Positions 11,880-20,745 of a DNA stretch of 64,000 bases are shown piece by piece; positions within the stretch are counted from its first letter, which is position 1, and every line of letters starts with the position of its first letter. The notes under the pieces were generated by a model that made no database searches, had not been told where the DNA came from, and worked only from the letters and a program-made list of their open reading frames with translations. Location of the stretch: positions 62,001-126,000 of the forward strand of contig JALEKN010000035.1 of the NCBI GenBank assembly GCA_022769125.1, read 5' to 3'. Origin of the DNA: Agathobacter sp. GTDB lineage: Bacteria > Bacillota > Clostridia > Lachnospirales > Lachnospiraceae. The translations under genes were made by a program, and so were the position numbers.

Positions 11880-14528
11880 ATGAGTAAGGAATTATCAAAG
11901 ACCTACGATCCGAAGAACATCGAGGATCGCCTTTACCAGAAATGGGAAGAAAATGGTTATTTTCACGCAGAAGTAGACAGAAGCAAAAAACCATTTACGA
12001 TTGTTATGCCGCCACCAAACATCACAGGACAGCTTCACATGGGACATGCGCTTGACAATACGATGCAGGATATCCTGATCCGCTACAAGCGTATGCAGGG
12101 ATATAATGCCCTCTGGCAGCCGGGAACCGACCATGCATCCATCGCAACGGAGGTTAAGGTCATAGAGGCTTTAAAGAAGGAGGGAATCAACAAGTCCGAT
12201 CTTACAAGAGAAGAATTTCTTGAGAAGTGCTGGGATTGGAAGAAAGAGTATGGCGGACGTATCGTAAAACAGCTCCGCAAGCTCGGATCTTCCGCAGATT
12301 GGGAGAGAGAACGTTTCACCATGGACGAGGGATGTTCCCATGCAGTTCAGGATGTCTTTATCAAGCTGTATAAGAAGGGCTGGATCTACAAGGGCTCACG
12401 AATTGTAAACTGGTGTCCGGTATGTAAGACTTCCATTTCCGATGCAGAGGTTGAGCATGAGGAGCAGGACGGATTTTTCTGGCATATCAATTATCCGGTT
12501 GTAGGCGAGGAAGGCCGCTTCGTTGAGATAGCGACAACCCGTCCGGAAACCTTGTTCGGAGATACTGCGGTTGCGGTTAATCCGGATGATGAGAGATATC
12601 AGGATATTATCGGCAAAATGCTAAAGCTGCCGATGACCGACCGCGAGATCCCGGTTATCGCAGATTCCTATGTTGACAAAGAGTTTGGAACCGGATGCGT
12701 AAAGATTACACCGGCACATGATCCGAACGACTTTGAGGTTGGAAAGCGTCACAATCTGGAGGAGATCGTTGTCATCAATGACGATGCGACCATGAACAAG
12801 CTCGCAGGCAAATACGAAGGAATGGACCGCTACGAGTGCCGGAAGGCGCTTGTCGCAGATCTTGAGAAGGAAGGCTTACTGGTTAAGGTCGTTCCGCATT
12901 CCCACAACGTCGGAACACACGACCGTTGCCATACGACTGTTGAGCCGATGGTAAAGCAGCAGTGGTTCGTTAAGATGGACGAGATGATCAAACCGGCGGT
13001 AGAGGGCGTAAAGAATGGAGATATCAAGCTTCTCCCAAGCCGTATGGATAAGACCTACTTTAATTGGACAGACAATATCCGCGACTGGTGTATCAGCCGT
13101 CAGCTGTGGTGGGGACACCGTATTCCGGCGTGGTACTGTGATGACTGCGGCGAGATGACAGTTCAGATTGAAAAACCGTGCTGCTGTCCGAAATGCCAGA
13201 GCAAGAATCTGACACAGGACCCGGATACGCTGGATACATGGTTTTCATCTGCACTCTGGCCATTCTCAACACTCGGCTGGCCGGAAAAGACAGAGGATCT
13301 GGATTATTTCTATCCGAATGATGTCCTTGTTACCGGATATGACATCATCTTTTTCTGGGTTATCCGAATGATCTTCTCCGGATATGAGCAGATGGGAAAG
13401 GCACCGTTCCATACTGTACTTTTCCACGGACTTGTACGTGATTCACAGGGCCGCAAGATGAGCAAGTCACTCGGAAACGGAATTGATCCGCTTGAGGTTA
13501 TTGACAAATATGGTGCAGACGCACTCCGTCTTACCCTGATTACCGGAAACGCACCGGGAAATGACATGCGTTTCTATTGGGAGCGTGTTGAAGCATCCCG
13601 AAACTTTGCCAACAAAGTATGGAATGCATCCCGTTTTATCATGATGAACCTAGAGGGCTCTGCAGTTACGGAACCGAACAGGGATGCGCTTCACACTGCA
13701 GATAAATGGATCCTTTCAAGAGTGAATACACTCGCGAAGGATGTGACTGAGAATATGGATAAGTATGAGCTCGGTATTGCAGTACAGAAAGTATATGATT
13801 TCATCTGGGATGAGTTCTGTGACTGGTATATAGAGATGGCGAAAGTTCGTACTTATAAGAAGGAAGAAGATCCGGCATCTGCAAATGCAGCACTTTGGAC
13901 GCTTCGCACCGTTTTGATCCAGTCTCTCAAACTGTTGCACCCATATATGCCGTTTATCACAGAGGAGATCTTCTGCACTCTGCAGTCTGAGGAAGAGACG
14001 ATCATGCTTTCCGATTGGCCACAGTATAAGCCGGAGTGGAACTTTGCCGAGGAAGAGGCTGCAATCGAGCATTGCAAGGACCTGGTAAAGGGAGTCCGCA
14101 ATGTGCGCACTCAAATGGAGGTTCCGCCTTCAAGAAAGGCAAAGCTGTTTATCGTGTCTGAGGATGCAGATATCCGTGCGGTATTTGAGAAGAACCGTGA
14201 AGTATATATTAACCTTGCATTTACTAGTGAGATCATTGTAGAGTCTGACAAGAATGGTATTGGCGAGGATGCGGTATCTGTTGTGATTCCGGATGCAGTT
14301 GTATATCTTCCACTAGAGGACCTTGTCGACTTTGAGAAGGAAAAGGAACGTCTGAACAAGGAAAAGGAGAAGCTTACCAAGGAACTTGCAAGATCCCGTG
14401 GCATGCTCTCCAATGAAAAGTTCTTAAGCAACGCAAAGCCGGAAAAGGTACAGGAAGAAAAAGACAAACTCGAAAAGTACGAACAGATGATGACACAAGT
14501 AGAGGAGCGTCTTGCGCAGATGAAATAA
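11880..14528 (+). CDS. valS: Valyl-tRNA synthetase
   Basis: MSKELSKTYDPKNIEDRLYQKWEENGYF...PPPNITGQLHMGHAL...KMSKSLGNGIDPLEVIDKYGADALR. Start corrected from 11751, which lies inside the T-box. Confidence 0.97.
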   Translation: MSKELSKTYDPKNIEDRLYQKWEENGYFHAEVDRSKKPFTIVMPPPNITGQLHMGHALDNTMQDILIRYKRMQGYNALWQPGTDHASIATEVKVIEALKKEGINKSDLTREEFLEKCWDWKKEYGGRIVKQLRKLGSSADWERERFTMDEGCSHAVQDVFIKLYKKGWIYKGSRIVNWCPVCKTSISDAEVEHEEQDGFFWHINYPVVGEEGRFVEIATTRPETLFGDTAVAVNPDDERYQDIIGKMLKLPMTDREIPVIADSYVDKEFGTGCVKITPAHDPNDFEVGKRHNLEEIVVINDDATMNKLAGKYEGMDRYECRKALVADLEKEGLLVKVVPHSHNVGTHDRCHTTVEPMVKQQWFVKMDEMIKPAVEGVKNGDIKLLPSRMDKTYFNWTDNIRDWCISRQLWWGHRIPAWYCDDCGEMTVQIEKPCCCPKCQSKNLTQDPDTLDTWFSSALWPFSTLGWPEKTEDLDYFYPNDVLVTGYDIIFFWVIRMIFSGYEQMGKAPFHTVLFHGLVRDSQGRKMSKSLGNGIDPLEVIDKYGADALRLTLITGNAPGNDMRFYWERVEASRNFANKVWNASRFIMMNLEGSAVTEPNRDALHTADKWILSRVNTLAKDVTENMDKYELGIAVQKVYDFIWDEFCDWYIEMAKVRTYKKEEDPASANAALWTLRTVLIQSLKLLHPYMPFITEEIFCTLQSEEETIMLSDWPQYKPEWNFAEEEAAIEHCKDLVKGVRNVRTQMEVPPSRKAKLFIVSEDADIRAVFEKNREVYINLAFTSEIIVESDKNGIGEDAVSVVIPDAVVYLPLEDLVDFEKEKERLNKEKEKLTKELARSRGMLSNEKFLSNAKPEKVQEEKDKLEKYEQMMTQVEERLAQMK

Positions 14529-14578
14529 AAATGCTAAAATGATTTCAGAACCGTGGTCTGCATGGCAAAGGAGTCAAT

Positions 14579-15976
14579 ATGGGCGAACTTCAAAAGAAAG
14601 TAATTGTTCGAATTTCATATGATGAAATGGAAGGCTACCTTTTTCTTGCAAAGCCGCCGGGAGACGAATGCTATACCCGGTCTGAAATCATCAGTGCATT
14701 GCATGTGCAGAATGTAAAATATGGCATTGATGAGACTGTCCTTGATCGTATTTTAGACGAGGAGCATTATGACTGCGAAATCCTTGTCGCGGATGGAACC
14801 CTGGCACAGGATGGTGCCGATGGCTTTTTTGAATATAATTTTGAAACGGAGCTGAGTGATAAGCCCAAGATCCGGGAAGACGGATCGGTGGACTATTGGG
14901 ATATCCGGGCTATTGAGACTGTGGAGGATGGCCAGGTTATTGCAACTTATGAGGAGCCAACGGATGGGCATAACGGAATGACGGTTACGGGAAGAGTTAT
15001 TCCGGCCAGAAGAGGAAGACCGCTACCACCGTTGACCGGGAAGGGATTTGACCGGACACCAGATAATCGTACATATGTTGCCAATTGCAGCGGCAAGATT
15101 GAGATGCTTAACAACCGGATTGCGATTCTCCCGATTTACGAAGTCGAGGGGGATGTAGATATTACGACCGGCAATGTGGATTTTCGCGGTGATGTTGTCA
15201 TCCATGGAAATGTTGCAACGGGAGCAAGGGTTACGGCAACCGGTTCTGTCACAATCGATGGAATTGCAGAGGGATGTACCATAGAGGCCGGAAAGGATAT
15301 TATTTTGCGGCAGGGATTCCTTGGAGCATACAAGGGGCGCATAAGAACGAAAGGCAGCGTTATTGCCAAATTTATCGAACATGCCACTGTCGAAGCGGAT
15401 GGAATGGTTGAACTTACGTCTGCGCTTAACTGTAATATCACTAGTTATGATAAGGTCTGTATCAACGGTAAAACCGCAAATGTGGTTGGTGGCACTATCT
15501 TTGGGGCATCCGGGGTAGATGCATACAGCCTTGGGACAGCGGCGGAAGTCAAGACTATTATCCGAGCCGGAATCAGCCGGACCTTCGCGGCACAGGCCGA
15601 GGAACTCAGACAGCATGTTGCGGATCTGAAGGATACCATTGAGAAGATAAATGCCGGACTTGTACAGTTTGATGCATTGCCGGAGGAATTAAAGGACGAT
15701 GCAAAAAGGGAACAGCGGGTACTATTGCTTCGGACACGGATTGCAAAACAGGCAGAACTTGCAGACCTTAGCACGAAACTTGAAAAGACGGAGGCCGTCC
15801 TAGAGCGCAGCAGGGATGCGAGAGTCCGTGTTACAAAGGCAGTTTATCCGGGGGTTGCAGTCGAGATCAACGGATTTATGAATGTAATAAAGGAAGAACA
15901 GTCAGCCATTGAGTTCCGGGAACGGAAGGGAAAAGTAATTATGATGAGCCTTGCCGGGACTATTGTCGGATGGTGA
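14579..15976 (+). CDS. FapA family protein (DUF342), beta-helix/polymer-forming-like
   Basis: GRVIPARRGRPLPPLTGKGFDRTPDNRTYVANCSGKIEMLNNRIAILPIYEVEGDVDITTGNVDFRGDVVIHGNVATGARVTATGSVTIDG is characteristic of the family. Confidence 0.85.
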   Translation: MGELQKKVIVRISYDEMEGYLFLAKPPGDECYTRSEIISALHVQNVKYGIDETVLDRILDEEHYDCEILVADGTLAQDGADGFFEYNFETELSDKPKIREDGSVDYWDIRAIETVEDGQVIATYEEPTDGHNGMTVTGRVIPARRGRPLPPLTGKGFDRTPDNRTYVANCSGKIEMLNNRIAILPIYEVEGDVDITTGNVDFRGDVVIHGNVATGARVTATGSVTIDGIAEGCTIEAGKDIILRQGFLGAYKGRIRTKGSVIAKFIEHATVEADGMVELTSALNCNITSYDKVCINGKTANVVGGTIFGASGVDAYSLGTAAEVKTIIRAGISRTFAAQAEELRQHVADLKDTIEKINAGLVQFDALPEELKDDAKREQRVLLLRTRIAKQAELADLSTKLEKTEAVLERSRDARVRVTKAVYPGVAVEINGFMNVIKEEQSAIEFRERKGKVIMMSLAGTIVGW

Positions 15977-16008
15977 TGAAAAAAGTCACACAGATTTACT
16001 TGCATAAC

Positions 16009-16041
16009 AGAGCCACTAGTTTATAATAGAATAGTGGCTCT
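16009..16041. repeat. 10-bp perfect inverted repeat (AGAGCCACTA...TAGTGGCTCT), probable weak terminator
   Basis: Hairpin 3' of the FapA gene; T-run is weak. Confidence 0.65.
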
Positions 16042-16087
16042 TCGTTATATTAAGAGAGCAGCTTTTGATAGATAGAGAGGCAATCGT

Positions 16088-16234
16088 ATGATTAATTTTG
16101 AAGAAGAACTGAAAAACTACAGCCCGAGCCTTGAAGTGGAAGAGGCTGAGAATGCTATTTACGGTCGTGATCTTACCGATGTAACTGATATTATTACGGA
16201 ACTGATTCAGGACTTTAAGCGCGTGAATCGCTAG
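16088..16234 (+). CDS. 48-aa acidic small protein of unknown function
   Basis: MINFEEELKNYSPSLEVEEAENAIYGRDLTDVTDIITELIQDFKRVNR; below the ORF-track cutoff; preceded by agagagg and in tight order with the following TPR gene. Confidence 0.6.
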   Translation: MINFEEELKNYSPSLEVEEAENAIYGRDLTDVTDIITELIQDFKRVNR

Positions 16235-16248
16235 AATGAGGAAAATAT

Positions 16249-17607
16249 ATGATTTGTTATCGTTGCGGACATGAGGCAGGAAAGGCAGATCGCTGTCCAT
16301 CCTGCGGGTCAGACTTGCATGTCTTCCAGAGGGTAATTCGTATATCGAATTCGTATTATAATGATGGACTGAGAAAGGCGGAGGTACGTAACCTGTCCGG
16401 CGCCATTATCAGCTTAAAGGCATGTCTGAAATTCAACAAATATCACATAGATGCAAGAAACTTACTCGGACTAATCTATTACGAAACCGGAGAAACAGTT
16501 TCTGCGTTGAGCGAGTGGGTGATCAGCAAGAGCTATCAGCCAGAGCAGAATCGTGCCACACTCTATCTGGACGATATCCAGAAGAACCAGGCACACCTGA
16601 ATACCATCAACCAGACAATCAAGAAGTATAATCAGGCCTTGTTATACTGCAGGCAGGATAGCAGGGATCTTGCGATTATACAATTAAAGAAAGTGCTTTC
16701 ACTGAACCCGAAGCTGGTCAAAGGACATCAGCTGCTTGCACTTTTGTATATTCAGGATGGCAAATATGAGCTGGCGAAGAAAACACTTCGAGCAGCCGGC
16801 AAGATTGATACAGACAACACAACGACACTGCGTTACCTGAAAGAGGTCAATGCGTGCCTTCGGGCAAGCTCTACCAAGAAAAAGGATACCAATGATGATC
16901 TTATTTCGTATCAGAGCGGCAATGAGACCATTATTATGCCAAAGCGGTTTAAAGAGTCTTCGCTTGGCTCTACCATTCTGTCCATTGTGATCGGTCTTGT
17001 GATCGGTGCAGCAGTGACGAGCTGGCTGTTTATTCCAAGCATCCGCCGGGAGGCAAAGAACGCATCCAATCAGCAGATGATGGCGGCGAATGATACGATT
17101 TCCGCAAACAACCAGACAATCAGCGCATTGGAAGAGCAGATTGCCAATCTGCAAAGTCAGGTCAGCTCTGTGGAGGATAATTCTCAGGAAGTAGAGCAGA
17201 CAATCGATACGTATGAAGCTCTTTTGAATGCTTATGACCTTTATTCTGCAGCGGATATCGATGGGGCAGAGAAAGCCATGAAAAAGGTCAAGACAGATCT
17301 GCTGAGTGAATCAGCATCCAAGATCTATGATACGCTGCAGGGGTCCGTTGAGGCAAGCTACATCGAGGCCCGCTACAAAGAAGGTTATGACTTCTACAAT
17401 GCCGCCGATTTTGAGAATGCTGCCACTGCTTTACAGGAGGTTGCGGACAGCGACATTGACTACGAGGCAGGAATGTGCGCTTACTATCTGGCACAGAGCT
17501 ACCGCAAGATTGGGGAAACAGATCTCGCCATAACCTATTATCAATACATTATTGATAACTATCCGGGAACACAGCGTGCGAAGACTGCCAAGAATTATGT
17601 GAAATAA
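16249..17607 (+). CDS. Zinc-ribbon/TPR membrane protein with an extracytoplasmic coiled coil and a second TPR region
   Basis: N-terminal CYRCGHEAGKADRCPSC zinc ribbon, TPR-like repeats, one TM (STILSIVIGLVIGAAVTSWLFI), then coiled coil and C-terminal TPR. Confidence 0.78.
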   Translation: MICYRCGHEAGKADRCPSCGSDLHVFQRVIRISNSYYNDGLRKAEVRNLSGAIISLKACLKFNKYHIDARNLLGLIYYETGETVSALSEWVISKSYQPEQNRATLYLDDIQKNQAHLNTINQTIKKYNQALLYCRQDSRDLAIIQLKKVLSLNPKLVKGHQLLALLYIQDGKYELAKKTLRAAGKIDTDNTTTLRYLKEVNACLRASSTKKKDTNDDLISYQSGNETIIMPKRFKESSLGSTILSIVIGLVIGAAVTSWLFIPSIRREAKNASNQQMMAANDTISANNQTISALEEQIANLQSQVSSVEDNSQEVEQTIDTYEALLNAYDLYSAADIDGAEKAMKKVKTDLLSESASKIYDTLQGSVEASYIEARYKEGYDFYNAADFENAATALQEVADSDIDYEAGMCAYYLAQSYRKIGETDLAITYYQYIIDNYPGTQRAKTAKNYVK

Positions 17608-17642
17608 TACTTAACAACTGCATATGTTATCATTTACAAAAG

Positions 17643-17678
17643 ACGTCTGAAGATCAAAACTCTTCGGACGTTTTTTAT
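17643..17678 (+). terminator. Rho-independent terminator
   Basis: acgtctgaaga-tcaaaac-tcttcggacgt followed by TTTTTTATT. Confidence 0.8.
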
Positions 17679-17721
17679 TGCCCGGCATATTCTTTTTGTG
17701 CCATCCCCGCCGTCCGGGGCT

Positions 17722-18229
17722 TTGCGCTCCCAACCCTTTACACCCGGCCGCCACCCCCTGCTGGGAGAGGGCATTCACGCAAAAATTGCTGAAATTCTTT
17801 CAACTCTTATTGTGGTGATGGCGTTGTGTCTTATAACGGCTTTGACACTCCATGCCAGGTTGTACCGCGGTAGGTGGATTTTGCTGTCGGACTTCCTAGT
17901 TCTCCTAAGGTGGGCGGCCTTACGAAGTTGATATTAGGAGCATGCGCCTCAAAACTCGCATTATACGTATTGAATATATAAAGGATATCAAGCTCAAACA
18001 GTCGGTGCATGCTCCCATTTCGTGCGGCACGCCCACCAAGGAGAACACGAAAGTCCTCGGAAGCAAAATCCACCTATCCGCGAACAGCCGGGCAGGAGTG
18101 TTCAAACCTTTAGAAGACACGACATATAGCAAAACCACAATAAGAGTTGATTAGAATTTCGTGATTTTGGCGTATGCTTCTCTCCCAGCAGGGGGTGGCG
18201 GCCGGATGTAAGGGGCGGGGAGCGCGAAG
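17722..18229. repeat. Long imperfect inverted repeat: arms about 17722-17948 and 18004-18229, loop about 55 nt
   Basis: Exact inverted blocks: 26 nt 17744-17769/18180-18205; 17 nt 17800-17816/18134-18150; 15 nt 17871-17885/18062-18076; inner GGAGCATGC(G/A)CC 17937-17948/18004-18015. Paired coordinates sum to 35947-35952, so there are few indels. Confidence 0.93.
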
Positions 18230-18312
18230 AAACTGCGAAGCGGGGGAGGAAAAGAGGAGGCCGGGGAATAGGGAGGAACAGTAGATGGCGAAATGTGGAA
18301 AGGAGTTAGAAA

Positions 18313-18624
18313 ATGCGTCATAAATATGAGATAAGCGGAATACAAATGAGATATCACATGCCGAAAGAAGTGGATCAGCATGCGGCAGAAGAGATAAGGA
18401 CTTTTTTGGAACAGATGATACAAACTGCACAGATCAGAAAGCTGGTATTCGATTTCGCGGAAACAGAATTTATGGACAGTTCAGGCATTGGAGTGGTCAT
18501 TGGAAGGAGCAGGACACTTGGCTACTATGGCGGAAAAGTAAGTGCAGCAAATGTAGGAGAAAGGGTAGACAAGATATTTCAGGCATCGGGACTGTACAGA
18601 ATCATTGAGATCGAGGAGGCATAA
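18313..18624 (+). CDS. spoIIAA: Anti-sigma F factor antagonist (STAS domain)
   Basis: FMDSSGIGVVIGR phosphoserine motif; followed by spoIIAB and sigF. Confidence 0.93.
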   Translation: MRHKYEISGIQMRYHMPKEVDQHAAEEIRTFLEQMIQTAQIRKLVFDFAETEFMDSSGIGVVIGRSRTLGYYGGKVSAANVGERVDKIFQASGLYRIIEIEEA

Positions 18625-18626
18625 TA

Positions 18627-19058
18627 ATGGAGAAGAAAACAAATCATATGCATCTGTGCTTTGATGCGAGAACGAATAATGAGAGCTTTGCAAGAATGGC
18701 AGTGACTGCATTTATGTCGGAGATGAATCCGACACTCGAGCAGATAGCAGATGTAAAAACTGCGGTGTCCGAAGCAGTGACGAATGCAATCGTACATGGA
18801 TATACGGATGAAAACAGGCAGGTGGAGGTTGTGTGCGACCAATATGATAAGAAGCTTGTTGTCATGGTTGTTGATCATGGAATTGGAATTGAAAACTTAG
18901 AACAGGCGATGCAGCCATTTTATACCTCAAAACCGGAATTGGAGCGTTCGGGTATGGGATTTTCCTTCATGGAGGCATTTATGGATGATGTAAAAGTGGA
19001 ATCAAGGCTTGGAATCGGCACAAAAGTTACGATGTCCAAGTACATAAGTGCAGAATGA
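18627..19058 (+). CDS. spoIIAB: Anti-sigma F factor (serine kinase)
   Basis: GHKL motifs EAVTNAIVHGY, VVDHGIGI and RSGMGFSFMEAFMD. Confidence 0.94.
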   Translation: MEKKTNHMHLCFDARTNNESFARMAVTAFMSEMNPTLEQIADVKTAVSEAVTNAIVHGYTDENRQVEVVCDQYDKKLVVMVVDHGIGIENLEQAMQPFYTSKPELERSGMGFSFMEAFMDDVKVESRLGIGTKVTMSKYISAE

Positions 19059-19803
19059 GAACGGCACAAAAGAGAAAGTGCAGGAAGCAGCTGCGCAGAA
19101 AAGAAAGCAGTGTGATGATGGCAATGCCGCAGTGCAAAACAGAAATTCCGTGGTAGAGAGAAATGTCGGACTGGTATACATGGTCATAAGGCGCTTCGCA
19201 GGAAAAAATTATGATATGGAGGAACTTTTTCAGGTTGGGTGCATCGGTCTGCTTAAGGCCGCAGAACGGTTTGATAAAGAACGTAACCTTGCATTCTCCA
19301 CTTACGCGGTTCCTCTGATTATTGGCGAAATACGCAGATTTTTGAGGGATGATGGGATGATTCATGTCAGTCGGCAGATAAAGGAGAATGCAGGGAAAAT
19401 TGCAAATCTCACGGAACAATGGAGAAAGAAATACAACAAGGAACCAACACTCGAAGACTTGGAAAAGGAGCTTGGGATGGAGAAAGAAGAGATTATTATG
19501 GCAATTGGCAGCTCGAATGCGGTGACATCTATTTATCAGCAGACGGCAGAGCGGGAAGAGGGAAAATGTCCGATGATAGAGGAGCGGCTGGCGGATGAAC
19601 GCAACGAGCAGGAGGACGTTATCAACCGTCTGGTGGTGTGCCAGCTGATGGAAGAACTAGATGCTGATGCAAAAAGGTTGATCGCACTGCGGTATTTGCA
19701 GGGAATGACGCAGATGCAGACGGCAAAATGCATGGGAATCAACCAGGTGGCGGTTTCGCGTATGGAAAAGAAAATATTACTTCAACTCCGGAAGAAATTT
19801 TAG
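19048..19803 (+). CDS. sigF: RNA polymerase sporulation sigma factor SigF
   Basis: Sigma-70 regions 2-4 (MEELFQVGCIGLLKAAERFDKERNLAFSTYAVPLIIGEIRRFLRDDG); overlaps spoIIAB by 11 nt. Confidence 0.93.
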   Translation: MQNENGTKEKVQEAAAQKRKQCDDGNAAVQNRNSVVERNVGLVYMVIRRFAGKNYDMEELFQVGCIGLLKAAERFDKERNLAFSTYAVPLIIGEIRRFLRDDGMIHVSRQIKENAGKIANLTEQWRKKYNKEPTLEDLEKELGMEKEEIIMAIGSSNAVTSIYQQTAEREEGKCPMIEERLADERNEQEDVINRLVVCQLMEELDADAKRLIALRYLQGMTQMQTAKCMGINQVAVSRMEKKILLQLRKKF

Positions 19804-19844
19804 TATAATTTAAGAAGCAATTCAGACGAAAGGATACAAAAGAG

Positions 19845-20612
19845 ATGAAAGATACACAGACTATATTAAAAGAAGCAGTGCTTCCGGAACAGTACACGAC
19901 TTATGTTTTTGATTTGTATGGAACGCTGGTAGATATCCATACCGAAGAGGATGATCCTGTACTGTGGCAAAAGCTTGCGCTATTTTACGGATATTATGAT
20001 GCAATATATGATCCGGAGGAATTGAAAGAGGCATATGGGGCATTGGTAAAGGGAAAAGAGGCAGAGCTTAAGCAGACGCTGGATGGTGATGCCCGCTATT
20101 CACATGAGGCTTCACCGGAGATCGAGATCACGGAGGTGTTCCGGGAACTGTATGCCAGAAAGGGCGTGGAGGCAGACGAGGCACTTGCGGTACACACCGG
20201 ACAGTTTTTCCGTGTCCTTTCAACGGAGTATGTGCGCACTTATCCGGGAACGGAGACAATGCTGCGAGGCCTGAGGGAAAATGGAAAAAAGGTATATCTG
20301 CTGTCAAATGCGCAGCGAATTTTTACCGAATATGAGATGCATGTGCTGGGCATTGCAAAATATTTTGACGGTATTCTGATCTCGTCCGATTACAAGACAA
20401 AGAAGCCGGACAAGCGCTTTTTTGATATACTGATGGAGCAGTACGAGCTCATCCCGGAGAAGACTTTATTTATAGGAAATGATTCCCATACGGACATTGC
20501 AGGAGCCCAGACGGTTGGTTTGGACACTTTTTATGTACATTCCAATATTTCCCCTGCAAAAGATTTGGCAGAAAACGCAACTTATGCGGTAAATAACTTT
20601 TTTAGTTGGTAA
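19845..20612 (+). CDS. HAD family hydrolase
   Basis: FDLYGTLVD, LLSNAQ, KKPDKRFF and IGNDSHTDIAGA motifs. Confidence 0.88.
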   Translation: MKDTQTILKEAVLPEQYTTYVFDLYGTLVDIHTEEDDPVLWQKLALFYGYYDAIYDPEELKEAYGALVKGKEAELKQTLDGDARYSHEASPEIEITEVFRELYARKGVEADEALAVHTGQFFRVLSTEYVRTYPGTETMLRGLRENGKKVYLLSNAQRIFTEYEMHVLGIAKYFDGILISSDYKTKKPDKRFFDILMEQYELIPEKTLFIGNDSHTDIAGAQTVGLDTFYVHSNISPAKDLAENATYAVNNFFSW

Positions 20613-20745
20613 AAATGCATATTGCTTTTTTTCTTTTGCGTAGTACAATACTTTAGGAATTAAGAAGATGATTCAAAAGTCCTAAGTTTGCATATGGAAT
20701 AATTGCAAGAGGCTGGAATCGTACTACAAAAAGGAGGATGCAATT

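Noticed and set aside
17698-18430. Small ORFs on both strands in the inverted-repeat region (17698-17931, 17831-18073, 17920-18138, 17942-18154, 18110-18430)
   Set aside because: Mutually overlapping, no family resemblance, and explained by the inverted repeat; not called as CDS.
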